32,112 nucleotides of DNA from an uncultured Lactobacillus sp. (GTDB lineage: Bacteria; Bacillota; Bacilli; Lactobacillales; Lactobacillaceae), in NCBI GenBank assembly GCA_945971245.1, contig CAMFOZ010000007.1:1-32112 (forward strand), in the 5' to 3' direction. The position numbers and the translations under genes are program-made. The notes under the pieces are model-generated. The model was given only the letters and a program-made list of their open reading frames with translations. It did not search any database and was not told the origin of the DNA. Below are positions 1 to 9,687 of the stretch, piece by piece (positions within the stretch are counted from its first letter, which is position 1; every line of letters starts with the position of its first letter).

Positions 1-46
1 TACACCTAAGCCTTCGTCGGCAGCGTCAGATGTGTATAAGAGACAG
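1..46 (+). other. Illumina Nextera i5 adapter contamination (tail of P5, 8-nt index CTAAGCCT, TCGTCGGCAGCGTC, Tn5 mosaic end AGATGTGTATAAGAGACAG)
   Basis: Exact match of 14-46 to TCGTCGGCAGCGTCAGATGTGTATAAGAGACAG, preceded by TACAC + CTAAGCCT, which is the layout of a Nextera i5 adapter. Confidence 0.98.
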
Positions 47-82
47 CCACTAGGTCAAACATGTTGATCCTAGTGGCGTTTT
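47..82. terminator. Stem-loop downstream of pgm, probable terminator cut by the contig end
   Basis: Inverted repeat CCACTAGG (47-54) / CCTAGTGG (69-76), with GTTTT following on the plus strand; the minus-strand T-tract side is replaced by adapter. Confidence 0.6.
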
Positions 83-99
83 GCGTCTCTTTATAAATT

Positions 100-1827
100 T
101 TATTCTTCAGCGAATGCTTGCAGAGCCTTTTCGAAGTCTGCTAACTTAGCGTTGGCCTTGTCCAGGGAGTCGGCACTGGTACCAATGTAGAACTTCAGCT
201 TTGGTTCCGTACCGGATGGCCGGATAGCAATCCAGGTTTCATCGTCCAGAACATACCGCAGCACGTTGGATTCTGGAATGCCCAGTTCGCTAACCTTACC
301 ATCGGCCGTTGTCTTAGTACCCTTGGAAAAGTCTTCAGTAACAACAACCTGGTGACCAGCAAAGTCCTTTGGCGCTTCTTCACGGAACTTCTTCATCAGT
401 CCTTGGATCTTAGCCGGACCGTCAACCCCAGCGTAGGTGTTAGCGATCGTCTTTTCACGGAAGTAACCGTACTTCTTGAAGAGTTCTTGCAGACCATCGT
501 ACAGGGTCATGTTCCGACTCCGGTAATATGCCGCAACCTCAGCTAGCAGGGTCAGGGATTGGATAGCATCCTTGTCCCGGACGAATGGCTTTACCAGGTA
601 ACCGTAACTCTCTTCGAAACCGAACATGAAGGTGTGGTCAGCCTTACCAGTCTCATATTGGTGGATTTGATCAGCAATCCACTTGAAACCAGTCAAGACG
701 TTTATCATTGATACCCCGTAACTTTCGGCGATCTTAGCGGCGAAGTTCGTGGAAACAATGGACTTAACTGCTGCAGCGTTCTTTGGCAGCGTACCAGCCT
801 GTTTGTGAGCTTCCAGGATGTAGTGCAGCATGATGGAGGCAATCTGGTTCCCCGTCAGCAGTTGGTATTCACCGTTTGGCTGACGAACAGCGCAGCCCAG
901 CCGGTCAGCGTCTGGGTCAGTCGCGATCAGGACATCAGCGTCGATCTGCTTACCAAGCTTGATGGACCGGACAAAGGCTTCTGGGAACTCTGGGTTTGGA
1001 TGCTCCAGACCTGGGAAGTCACCGTTTGGTTGAGCTTCAGTTGGTTCAATTGTGAAGTTAGTGAAGCCAGCTTGCCGCAGAGCCCGTTCACCTAGCATCC
1101 GGCCAGTCCCGCAGAGTGGTGTGAAGACGAACTTCATGTCCTTACCGTATTCCTTGGCCAGTTCAGGGTTAACCGTAACTTCCTTGGCGTGTTGCAGGTA
1201 GGCGTGGTCGACGTCTTCACCCATGGCCGTTTCCAAGCCACTGTTGAGCATTTCCTGTTCATCAGCCAGCTTGATGTCAAAGATATCACTGATCTTCCGG
1301 ATGTAGCCGGTCATCATGTCGGATTCTTTTGGTGGCATCTGTCCACCGTCTTCACCGTAGATCTTGTAACCATTGTATTCCTTTGGGTTGTGACTAGCCG
1401 TGATCATGATTCCGGCGTAGGTGTGGTTGTCACGAACGGCGAAGGACAGTTCTGGGGTTGGCCGAACATTGTCGTAAATGTAGACCTTAATGCCGTGGGC
1501 ACCAAGAACCCGGGCAGAATCGTGGGCAAATTGGTAAGAATGGTGACGGGAGTCGTAACCGATGGCAACCCCGCGCTTCTTAACGTCGTCACCCAGGGAA
1601 TCCATCAGGGTTGCTAACCCTTCTGTTGCTTGACGAACAGTGTAGATGTTCATCCGGTTGATACCGGGTCCCATCAGGCCACGCATCCCCGCCGTTCCGA
1701 ATGACAGAGGACCATAAAAGGCATCCTCAATTTCCTTGTCATCGTTCATGGCGTCTAATTCTTGCTTCAATTGCGGATCAAGATCCGTCCGTTGCTTCCA
1801 TACTTGATAAGTATCTTTCCAGCTCAC
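100..1827 (-). CDS. pgm: Phosphoglucomutase / phosphomannomutase (alpha-D-phosphohexomutase family)
   Basis: 575 aa; TASHNPKEYNGYKIY active-site serine loop, DPDADRLG metal loop, GFEESYGY and RPSGTEPKLKFY motifs; GTG start with AAGGAGA upstream. Confidence 0.95.
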   Translation of the reverse strand: MSWKDTYQVWKQRTDLDPQLKQELDAMNDDKEIEDAFYGPLSFGTAGMRGLMGPGINRMNIYTVRQATEGLATLMDSLGDDVKKRGVAIGYDSRHHSYQFAHDSARVLGAHGIKVYIYDNVRPTPELSFAVRDNHTYAGIMITASHNPKEYNGYKIYGEDGGQMPPKESDMMTGYIRKISDIFDIKLADEQEMLNSGLETAMGEDVDHAYLQHAKEVTVNPELAKEYGKDMKFVFTPLCGTGRMLGERALRQAGFTNFTIEPTEAQPNGDFPGLEHPNPEFPEAFVRSIKLGKQIDADVLIATDPDADRLGCAVRQPNGEYQLLTGNQIASIMLHYILEAHKQAGTLPKNAAAVKSIVSTNFAAKIAESYGVSMINVLTGFKWIADQIHQYETGKADHTFMFGFEESYGYLVKPFVRDKDAIQSLTLLAEVAAYYRSRNMTLYDGLQELFKKYGYFREKTIANTYAGVDGPAKIQGLMKKFREEAPKDFAGHQVVVTEDFSKGTKTTADGKVSELGIPESNVLRYVLDDETWIAIRPSGTEPKLKFYIGTSADSLDKANAKLADFEKALQAFAEE

Positions 1828-1916
1828 AGTGAAGTCTCCTTTACTCTTTTCTCTGCTGTCTAGTATACCGCAGATTACTTTTAATGGGAAAGTTTACTCG
1901 TTATTTTACTAAATTT

Positions 1917-2747
1917 TTACTTAGTATTGAGCAGGTCGGCGACTTCCTGATCAGACAGGTCAAACGTCTGCTTGATCTTTTGTGCGATCTCTGTTTCGGG
2001 AATGTCCATTTGTTTGAGCATGGTGACCGTCTTTTTAATCGCTAAAGTTTGGCCCTCCGCGCGACCCTTTTTACGACCTTCCCTCCGTCCTTCCGCGCGG
2101 ACATCTTCATCATGAAACATCATGTGAGTTTTATTATCCATGTACTCCTTCCTCCATTCCGTGTCTTTACTCAGGACATTGATATAGTCCCTCAATTCGT
2201 CAACATAATGATCATCCTTCACATCCTTATTATCTACGTATTCGAGGAAGTTACGCAAGTCCTGGTCAACATCATTTACCTTTCCTTTAGTGTTAAGAAA
2301 GATCGCCGTGCGTCCATCCCCCATCGCCAACGACTTGTCCTGGCTGCAATAGTTTCTGAACTCGTACTTATGCAGTCCCTTATCATAGGGGTCAAAAGGA
2401 CAGATGAAGATTACATAAGACTGTCGCAATTTAGCATACGGCTGTCCATGTCGCAACATATCACCATCAATTCGGCCCTGATAGTAACGCACCCGCTGGG
2501 GCAATCCTCGGGTGTGACGGACCTGCATATCAATCTCATACACCACACCGTTCTGATCCTTAGTATAGACATCGAAACGAACTCCTCGACTAATGATGTT
2601 CTCCTGCACAGCCTTCTGGAGCGTGGGAAATTCGATCCGGTCAATACGCAGTTCTGGCAGGATGATCTGAATCAGATGTTGGCAGAGATGTTTATTACTC
2701 ATCACACTACCGAAAACAAAGTCCTCCTGAATACTGATCCTTTCCAT
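1917..2747 (-). CDS. Rpn family recombination-promoting nuclease / PD-(D/E)XK nuclease family transposase-like protein
   Basis: N-terminal DFVFGSVM, central RFDVYTKDQNGVVYEIDMQ, YYQGRIDGDML, and EGRREGRKKGRAEG C-terminal tract typical of the family. Confidence 0.85.
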   Translation of the reverse strand: MERISIQEDFVFGSVMSNKHLCQHLIQIILPELRIDRIEFPTLQKAVQENIISRGVRFDVYTKDQNGVVYEIDMQVRHTRGLPQRVRYYQGRIDGDMLRHGQPYAKLRQSYVIFICPFDPYDKGLHKYEFRNYCSQDKSLAMGDGRTAIFLNTKGKVNDVDQDLRNFLEYVDNKDVKDDHYVDELRDYINVLSKDTEWRKEYMDNKTHMMFHDEDVRAEGRREGRKKGRAEGQTLAIKKTVTMLKQMDIPETEIAQKIKQTFDLSDQEVADLLNTK

Positions 2748-2804
2748 AATAGTTCCTCCCGTATCTAGTTACTCTATTTAGTAGATACGCAAAGAAAACA
2801 AAAA

Positions 2805-2830
2805 AGCACCGACCAATCCTGGTCGGTACT
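2805..2830 (-). terminator. Rho-independent terminator of trxB
   Basis: Minus strand: GTACCGACCAggatTGGTCGGTGC followed by TTTTTTG. Confidence 0.85.
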
Positions 2831-2835
2831 GATTG

Positions 2836-3768
2836 TTACTTCATGGTGTTGATGTACTGGTAGACCTGCTGGCCGGCGATGGCTCCGTCACCAACCGCCG
2901 TAGCGATCTGGCGCAGTGGTGTCTCCCGAACATCCCCGATCGCAAAGATCCCGGGAACACTGGTCCGCATCTGGGTATCGGTCTTGACCCAACCCTGGTC
3001 GTCCAGAATTCCCAAGTCCTTGAAGGCTGCCGTCATCGGTACACTGCCGACGTAGATGAAGACCCCATCCGCAGCCATCTCGCTATCCTTGCCAGTGACG
3101 TTATTGTGGGTCTTTACCCCACTTACCTTGATATTGTCACCGACAATCTCAGTAACGCTGGTGTTGTAGACGAACTCCATCTTGTCGTTCTTGGCAGCCT
3201 CATCCTGTAGGAGTGGTTGGGCCCGCAGGTGGTCACCACGGACCAGGACCGTCACTTTAGAAGCCAGCTGAGTCAGGTACATCCCCTCCTCAACTGCGGA
3301 GTCACCACCACCGACGACAACGAGGTGAAGACCCTTGAAAAAGGCCCCGTCACAAACGGCACAGTAGGAAACCCCCTTGCCACCGAACTCTTCCTCACCA
3401 GGGACGCCGAGGTGGCGCTGGGTTGACCCGGTAGCGATCACAACGGCCTTGGCGACATAGGTATCCCCCATGTCGGTCGTGATCTCCTTAGTGGCGCCCT
3501 TGTCCACCAGCTTGGTGACTGTTCCGTAGGCGTATTCGGCCCCGAACTGGGTGGCGCCGTCATACATCTGCTTAGCCAGTTCCGGTCCCTGCACGTTCTT
3601 GAAGCCCGTGTAGTTTTCAATCGTGGCCGTGTTGTTCAGGTTACCACCGTAAATTCCCCGGTCCAGCATCACCACGGACAGGTTGGCCCGGGAAGCATAC
3701 ATTGCCGCCGTCATTCCACCGGGACCAGCACCGATTACCACTACGTCATAGTTCTTTGTCTCTGCCAT
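2836..3768 (-). CDS. trxB: Thioredoxin-disulfide reductase
   Basis: 310 aa; GAGPGGMTAAMYASRANL FAD motif, CAVCDGAFF redox motif, GGGDSAVEEG NAD(P)H motif, GIFAIGDVR. Confidence 0.97.
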   Translation of the reverse strand: MAETKNYDVVVIGAGPGGMTAAMYASRANLSVVMLDRGIYGGNLNNTATIENYTGFKNVQGPELAKQMYDGATQFGAEYAYGTVTKLVDKGATKEITTDMGDTYVAKAVVIATGSTQRHLGVPGEEEFGGKGVSYCAVCDGAFFKGLHLVVVGGGDSAVEEGMYLTQLASKVTVLVRGDHLRAQPLLQDEAAKNDKMEFVYNTSVTEIVGDNIKVSGVKTHNNVTGKDSEMAADGVFIYVGSVPMTAAFKDLGILDDQGWVKTDTQMRTSVPGIFAIGDVRETPLRQIATAVGDGAIAGQQVYQYINTMK

Positions 3769-3856
3769 GAGCTTTTCCTCCCGTTATCAATCATTGTTTC
3801 CATCATACCGACTACGGCGCATTTTGTCTATCGTTTTGCTTACTTAAAATAAGCAA

Positions 3857-3887
3857 AAAAATCCGCTGCCTCAATGACAGCGGATTT
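3857..3887 (-). terminator. Terminator downstream of galU
   Basis: Minus strand: AAAATCCGCTGtcattgaggCAGCGGATTTTTTTGC. Confidence 0.85.
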
Positions 3888-3899
3888 TGATTTAGCAAA

Positions 3900-4811
3900 T
3901 TACTTCTTACTGCTCTTCTTGTCTTCAGCAGTGAGCTTAGCACCAAGGTCCTTGATGTATTCACGTAATTCGTCCTTAACTTGTGGGTGGTTCAGACCAT
4001 ATTCAATGTTGGTCTTAACCCAGCCGAACTTGTTACCAACATCGTAACGGTCGCCCTTGTATTCACGAGCAAAGACCCGTTGCGTCTGGTTCAGCGTATC
4101 AATGGCATCAGTCAGCTGAATTTCATTACCCTTACCAGGCTTCGTCTTGGCCAGAACATCAAAGATCTCTGGGGTGAAGACGTAACGACCGATAATGGCC
4201 AAGTCACTTGGCGCATCCTTTGGCGCTGGCTTTTCAACAAAGCTCGTTACGTTGTAAAGGCCAGGCGTGACTTCCTTACTTGGGTTGATAACACCGTACT
4301 TGGCAGTGTCTTCGTGTGGAACCCGCATTACGGCCAACGTTGAGGCACCTGTTTGCTGATAGCTCTCGATCAGTTGCTTGGTCAGTGGTTCACCATTGTT
4401 GTTGATGTTGTTCAAGTCATCACCGAGCATAACAACAAATGGTTCATCACCGATAAAGTCCCGGGCCGTCAAGACCGCATCCCCTAAACCACGTGGATGG
4501 GATTGCCGGATGAAGTAGATGTTGATGTCAGTGGTGTCTTCCACCAACTTCAGCATTTCGTCCTTATGCTTAGAGCGCAGATTATCTTCCAATTCTGGGT
4601 TGGAGTCAAAGTGGTCTTCGATAGAGCGCTTGTTCTTACCATCAACCACGACGATGTCTTCGATCCCAGACTTCCGCGCTTCTTCAACGATGAACTGGAT
4701 CGTTGGCTTATCAACAATTGGCAACATTTCCTTGGCTAAGGCCTTAGTAGCTGGGAGAAACCGGGTCCCCAAACCGGCTGCAGGAATAATTGCCTTTCTA
4801 ACACGTTTCAT
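3900..4811 (-). CDS. galU: UTP--glucose-1-phosphate uridylyltransferase
   Basis: 303 aa; [39 protein letters not shown]. Confidence 0.97.
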   Translation of the reverse strand: MKRVRKAIIPAAGLGTRFLPATKALAKEMLPIVDKPTIQFIVEEARKSGIEDIVVVDGKNKRSIEDHFDSNPELEDNLRSKHKDEMLKLVEDTTDINIYFIRQSHPRGLGDAVLTARDFIGDEPFVVMLGDDLNNINNNGEPLTKQLIESYQQTGASTLAVMRVPHEDTAKYGVINPSKEVTPGLYNVTSFVEKPAPKDAPSDLAIIGRYVFTPEIFDVLAKTKPGKGNEIQLTDAIDTLNQTQRVFAREYKGDRYDVGNKFGWVKTNIEYGLNHPQVKDELREYIKDLGAKLTAEDKKSSKK

Positions 4812-4875
4812 AACTACAAAATCCTTTCCATAACTTCAATTTCTCTCAAAGTTACCCAATCGTATTTTACCATAC

Positions 4876-5892
4876 TTATTCCATTTCGGAGGTTAGATCT
4901 CGGCTCATCAGTTGAGAAATCGCGGTTTTGATGTCCTCACCCTCGTACAGGACCCGGTAGAGGGCATCCGTAATTGGCATCCGGACTTGCCGTTTCTTGC
5001 TGAGTTCATAGGCGGCCTTAGTGGTGTAGACCCCTTCGATCACCATTCCCATGTTGTTGATGACGTCATCGAGCTTCTGGCCCTGGCCAAGCTGGTAGCC
5101 CGCTCGCCAGTTCCGGGAGTTCTTACTCGTCGCCGTGACAACCAGGTCACCGACCCCGGACAGGCCGATAAAGGTCATTGGGTTGGCTCCAAAGGCCACG
5201 CCCAGCCGACGAATCTCGGCCAGTCCCCGGGTAATCAGGGCTGCCCGGGCATTATCGTGATAGCCCAGGCCCTGCAGAGCCCCAGCACCGATGGCAATGA
5301 TGTTCTTCAGGGCAGCCCCAAATTCGGCCCCGATCACATCATCGTTGGTGTAGACCCGGAAATAGGAGTTACTGAAGAGTTTTTGAACCTTCTCAGCGTC
5401 TGCCAAGTTAGCGCAGGCCGCCGTTACCGCCGTCATGTCCTTGATAGCCACGGATTCGGCATGACTAGGACCGGAGAGCACCACAATGTCACGCCGGTAC
5501 TTTGGATTGATCTCCTCCTTAATCATTTCGGAAGGCCGCTTGTAGGTGTTCTGTTCCAATCCCTTCGTTGCGTGCACGATCAGGGAACGCTGGTCGAGGT
5601 CAGCCAGCACCGCATTGAGCTTGTGGGCCACCTGCCGGATTCCCTTGGTTGGGATCACGATCAGGATGACATCGGCCCCCTTCACCGCGGCCCTCATATC
5701 GGTCGTGGCGTGGAGCTTACTCGAATAGGTGAAGTCCTTCATGTAGGCCGGGTTGACGTGGTCCTTATTCAGGCGATCTACCTGGTCTTGGTCCCGGGAC
5801 CACAATTCAACATCGTGACCATTGTCGACCAACAGGTTAGCCAGGACACTGCCCCAGGAACCGGCACCCAATACTGCTACTTTTTCCGTCAT
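4876..5892 (-). CDS. gpsA: NAD(P)H-dependent glycerol-3-phosphate dehydrogenase
   Basis: 338 aa; VAVLGAGSWGSVLANLL, LSGPSHAESV, GAALKNIIAIGAG, GLSGVGDLVVTATSKNSRN. Confidence 0.97.
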   Translation of the reverse strand: MTEKVAVLGAGSWGSVLANLLVDNGHDVELWSRDQDQVDRLNKDHVNPAYMKDFTYSSKLHATTDMRAAVKGADVILIVIPTKGIRQVAHKLNAVLADLDQRSLIVHATKGLEQNTYKRPSEMIKEEINPKYRRDIVVLSGPSHAESVAIKDMTAVTAACANLADAEKVQKLFSNSYFRVYTNDDVIGAEFGAALKNIIAIGAGALQGLGYHDNARAALITRGLAEIRRLGVAFGANPMTFIGLSGVGDLVVTATSKNSRNWRAGYQLGQGQKLDDVINNMGMVIEGVYTTKAAYELSKKRQVRMPITDALYRVLYEGEDIKTAISQLMSRDLTSEME

Positions 5893-5917
5893 GATTAATC
5901 TCTCCTCTAAATGAATA

Positions 5918-6739
5918 TTACTCTGATTGTAGGTACCAGGGAACGTTCCCCCGGTGACGACGTACGAGCAAAATAACCAGTGCTCCGATGAAGAACACTA
6001 ACGATAACAGCTGCGACACCCGAATCACGGAACCGATCATCAGGCTATCCGTCCGCATCCCCTCGATGAAGAAACGGCCAAATGAATACCACATCACGTA
6101 GGCCAAGAAGACCTCACCCCGCCGAAAAAGATGGTGGCGGTGACGTAGACTTATCAATAGGACAAATCCCAGGAGGTCCCAGAGTGACTCGTACAGGAAG
6201 GTTGGAACCCGGTACTGGCCACCGATGTCCATCTGATTAACGATCCAGTGGGGAATATGCTGAGCCAGCAAGGCGGCCCGGGTGGTAACCACGCCAAAGG
6301 CCTCCTGGTTCATGAAGTTTCCCCAGCGACCGATCCCCTGGGCAAGGATGACGGTCGGTGCGATCACGTCGAGCATCGTCCACATTGATAGCTGGCGCGC
6401 CCGGCAGAAGAAGTACAGGACCAAAAAGCCCCCGATGATGGCACCATAGATAGCAATCCCGCCGTCCCAGATGGCAATAATCTCTGCTGGGTGGACTGAA
6501 TAGTAGGACCACTGAAAGACGACATAGTAGATCCGGGCACAGATGATCGCAATCGGTAGGGCCCAGAGGAGGTAGTCATAGAAGTAGTCCTCGGCAATCC
6601 CCTGCCGCTGCCCCTCACGCACCGCTAACCAGAGGGCCAGGACCACCCCGGTCGCAATGATGACCCCGTACCAGTGAATGGTAAAGGGACCAAACTGCAG
6701 GGCAATCGGGTTCAGCGCCGCAGTAACTGTTTCTGTCAT
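5918..6739 (-). CDS. lgt: Prolipoprotein diacylglyceryl transferase
   Basis: 273 aa polytopic; GRWGNFMNQEAFG signature, PTFLYESLWDL. Confidence 0.96.
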   Translation of the reverse strand: MTETVTAALNPIALQFGPFTIHWYGVIIATGVVLALWLAVREGQRQGIAEDYFYDYLLWALPIAIICARIYYVVFQWSYYSVHPAEIIAIWDGGIAIYGAIIGGFLVLYFFCRARQLSMWTMLDVIAPTVILAQGIGRWGNFMNQEAFGVVTTRAALLAQHIPHWIVNQMDIGGQYRVPTFLYESLWDLLGFVLLISLRHRHHLFRRGEVFLAYVMWYSFGRFFIEGMRTDSLMIGSVIRVSQLLSLVFFIGALVILLVRRHRGNVPWYLQSE

Positions 6740-7698
6740 TACTTCTGTTCCTTCTTCTTCGTGTCGCGTGCGGAGTTGGCCTTGATCAGCTTATTCAGGT
6801 TACGATCAAAGGTTTCCGTAGCGTCGTAGCCCATTGTCTCGGCACGGTAGTTCATTGCGGCAGACTCAATGATGATCGCCAGGTTCCGCCCGATCTTAAC
6901 GGGGATAGAAACCTTCGGGATGATAACCCCTTGGATGGTCTGGGTATCACCCCGGTCACCCAACCGGTCAAACTTAGCATCCGGTGTCCACGTCTCTAGG
7001 TGCACGATCAGGTCAATCTTATCGTTTGGCATGACGGCCCCAGTCCCGTATAGGGTGGCAACGTCAATGATCCCGATTCCCCGAATCTCCATCAGGTGTT
7101 CCAGGATCGCCGGGGCACTCCCGATCAGCGTCTGCTCATCACGGGCGTAGACTTCGACCCGGTCATCGGCAACTAGCCGGTGACCACGCCGGACCAGTTC
7201 CAGGGCAGTTTCACTCTTACCAACCCCCGAATCACCGGTGATCAAGACCCCGACCCCGTTGATGTCAACTTGAACCCCGTGCAGTGACTTCCGTGGTGCC
7301 AGTCGGCCCAGGAGGAAGGAGGTCATGTTACTGAGGATCTGAGAAGATGTTAGGTGCGTCCCGAGAATTGGGATGTGGGCTTCCTTGGCCGCCACCTTTA
7401 ACTCCGCCGGAATTGGCAGGTTGGTCGAGATGACGAAGCACGGCGTTTGTGGCGTGCACATCTTCGTCATGTACTTCACCATCTTCTCATGGGTCAGATC
7501 CTTGGAGAATGAGGTTTCCGTGATCCCCAAAAGCTGGATCCGCAGAGCTGGATAGTGCTTGAAGTAACCGGCAAATTCAAGGGCCGGCCGTGAGATATCA
7601 CTGGTAGTAATGGGACGGTCGAGGTAATCCTCACCCTGGAGGACCTTCAACCGGACCTTTTCAACTAATTCCTTAACCGTAACGCTGTTCGTTGGCAC
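6739..7698 (-). CDS. hprK: HPr kinase/phosphorylase
   Basis: 319 aa; Walker A GDSGVGKSETALELVRRGHRLVADD, MEIRGIGIIDV. Confidence 0.97.
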   Translation of the reverse strand: MPTNSVTVKELVEKVRLKVLQGEDYLDRPITTSDISRPALEFAGYFKHYPALRIQLLGITETSFSKDLTHEKMVKYMTKMCTPQTPCFVISTNLPIPAELKVAAKEAHIPILGTHLTSSQILSNMTSFLLGRLAPRKSLHGVQVDINGVGVLITGDSGVGKSETALELVRRGHRLVADDRVEVYARDEQTLIGSAPAILEHLMEIRGIGIIDVATLYGTGAVMPNDKIDLIVHLETWTPDAKFDRLGDRGDTQTIQGVIIPKVSIPVKIGRNLAIIIESAAMNYRAETMGYDATETFDRNLNKLIKANSARDTKKKEQK

Positions 7699-7714
7699 AA
7701 CTATCCACTCCTTT

Positions 7715-8074
7715 TCAATAACTATTTTCCTGATGGTCAGTAATCACGGTGTTGCAGATCGACATGATGATGGCAATCAGCATGGCACTCCAGAACGATG
7801 AGAAGTGGAAGGCGGCCGAACCAACGAATACCGATGTTAGTTCGAGCATCACCCCATTGACCACGATACTGAAGAGTCCCAACGTCAAAATGTTAATCGG
7901 CAGTGACAGGATCATCAGGATCGGCCTGATCAAGACGTTCAGGATTGCTAACACGAAACTGGCCAGCAGCGCCATCCAGGCACTGCTGATGTAAAACATC
8001 CCCGTACCGGCAAACAGCCCTGCCAGAGCAATAAATAAGATCGTATCAATTAATACTTTTTTCCAAAAGCTCAT
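7715..8074 (-). CDS. Phage-holin/YvlD-like family small membrane protein
   Basis: 119 aa, about 4 TM segments; LNVLIRPILMILSLPINILTLGLFSIVVNGVML resembles the YvlD family; start overlaps the PspC gene stop. Confidence 0.75.
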   Translation of the reverse strand: MSFWKKVLIDTILFIALAGLFAGTGMFYISSAWMALLASFVLAILNVLIRPILMILSLPINILTLGLFSIVVNGVMLELTSVFVGSAAFHFSSFWSAMLIAIIMSICNTVITDHQENSY

Positions 8075-8418
8075 TATGATCGCTCATTCCTTTTTATGTC
8101 CTTTTCCTCCACGTCAGTCAGCTGCCGGCGCGATTGGGAATGATCCTCACGCGTTGCCTGCTTGCCGAGGTCATTCAGCGTATGCAGCATCCCCAGGATC
8201 CCTGGATTAGCAGGATCCGGCGGCATGATGATCATTAAGATCAGGTAGATGATCACGCCCGGCACAATTGCGGTCATGACGGTCAAAATAACGTAGATGA
8301 TCCGCAAGAGGTTTGCGGAAATATGGAAATACTTACCGAAGCCCCCAAAGACTCCACCGATGATCCGATCTGAAGCAGACCGGGTCAAGCGGCGATGACG
8401 ACTTTCACGCATGCACAA
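8074..8418 (-). CDS. PspC domain-containing protein
   Basis: LTRSASDRIIGGVFGGFGKYFHISANLLRIIYVILT is a PspC-like core. Confidence 0.85.
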   Translation of the reverse strand: MCMRESRHRRLTRSASDRIIGGVFGGFGKYFHISANLLRIIYVILTVMTAIVPGVIIYLILMIIMPPDPANPGILGMLHTLNDLGKQATREDHSQSRRQLTDVEEKDIKRNERS

Positions 8419-8470
8419 CCACTCCTTTTAAGTTAATATTACTTGCTTTCGACAGTAACCGCAATCACCA

Positions 8471-9587
8471 TTATTGCGGATTCTTCTGGCTGAGTTTCCA
8501 CTGAAGGTAGGCGTTGATGAAGGGATCGAGGTCCCCGTCCATTACGGCCTGGCCATTATGGGTCTCGTAACCACTCCGGTTATCCTTGACCAGGGTGTAC
8601 GGGTGGAAGACATAGGAACGAATCTGGGAGCCCCAACCAATATCGAGTTGTTCACCCTCGATCTCGGCACGTTGCTTAGCCTTCTTCTCCTCTTCCAATT
8701 CGTAAAGTTTGGACTTCAGCATGTTCATCGCGGTAACCCGGTTCTGCAGCTGCGAACGTTCCGCCTGTGAGGAAGTAACGATCCCAGTTGGAATGTGGGT
8801 GATCCGAACAGCCGATTCGGTCTTGTTAATGTGTTGACCACCCGCCCCACTGGAACGGAAGGTATCGACCCGCAGATCGGATGGGTCAATGTCGATGTGG
8901 ACACTCTCGTCCAACTCCGGCATGACATCCACCGAGGCGAAGGAGGTGTGACGCCGGCCCGCCGCATCAAATGGGGAAATCCGGACTAGCCGGTGGACCC
9001 CCTTCTCACTACGCAGGTAGCCAAAGGCATTGTGTCCCTTAATCAGGAGGGTCACGCTCTTGATCCCGGCTGCATCCCCGGCTTCGTAGTTGGCAGTCTC
9101 GACATCAAAGCCGTGCTGCTCACCCCAACGAACATACATCCGCAGGAGCATTGAGCCCCAGTCTTGGGCTTCCGTTCCCCCGGCACCCGGGTGAATTTCC
9201 AGGATAGCGTTCTTTGCATCGTATTCACCATCGAGCAGCTGGTTGAGCCGGTACTGGTCCAGGGCCTTCTTGGTCTTGGCAAAAGAATCGTCCAGTTCCT
9301 TTTGCAGGTCCGGATCAGGGCCCATTGACAGCAATTCAATCGTCGTCTCCAGGTTAGCGATCTGGTCCCGGAGCTGGACGAAGGTGTCCCGCTTTTCCTT
9401 CAGTTCGTTATTATCGTTAATGACCTTCTGGGCAGCCTCATTGTCATTCCAGAAGTCCGGCTGGGCCATCTTCTGTTCATTTTCCGCAATGCTTTCGTCT
9501 AGTGCATCGAGGTCAAAGAGACCTCCCGAAGCGGGCAACGTCTTGTTGCATTGCTTCTACTTGTTTCTTAGCTTCACTTAATTCCAC
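8471..9587 (-). CDS. prfB: Peptide chain release factor 2 with programmed +1 frameshift at codon 25
   Basis: Main frame has GAGGQHINKTESAVRITHIPTGI. Upstream short frame from GTG at 9587 (SD GGAGG) reads VELSEAKKQVEAMQQDVARFGRSL-TGA (9515-9513); internal SD-like GGGAGG and CTTTGAC slip site join it to the 8471..9538 ORF. Confidence 0.95.
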
Positions 9588-9612
9588 TATTATGCCTCCA
9601 TTTATACAAAGA

Positions 9613-9651
9613 TACGGCAGCGGTACCGTGATGGGTTACCTTACTGCCGTA
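9613..9651 (-). terminator. Stem-loop between secA and prfB (possible secA terminator or prfB leader hairpin)
   Basis: Nested inverted repeats TACGGCAG/CTGCCGTA with inner GGTACC/GGTTACC; weak T-tract. Confidence 0.45.
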
Positions 9652-9687
9652 CCTTGCAATCAGTAGCGATTATTTAAATCTTTATAC

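Noticed and set aside
28-46. AGATGTGTATAAGAGACAG as a natural Tn5/IS50 mosaic end
   Set aside because: It is embedded in the complete Nextera adapter with barcode at the contig terminus, so it is a library artefact.
2049-2768. 239-aa plus-strand ORF opposite the Rpn gene
   Set aside because: Antisense shadow; no SD-supported start or family motif, while the minus-strand frame has clear Rpn features.
4912-5898. 328-aa plus-strand ORF opposite gpsA
   Set aside because: Shadow ORF fully antisense to a clear gpsA; composition has no recognisable motif and it follows from codon bias of the sense gene.
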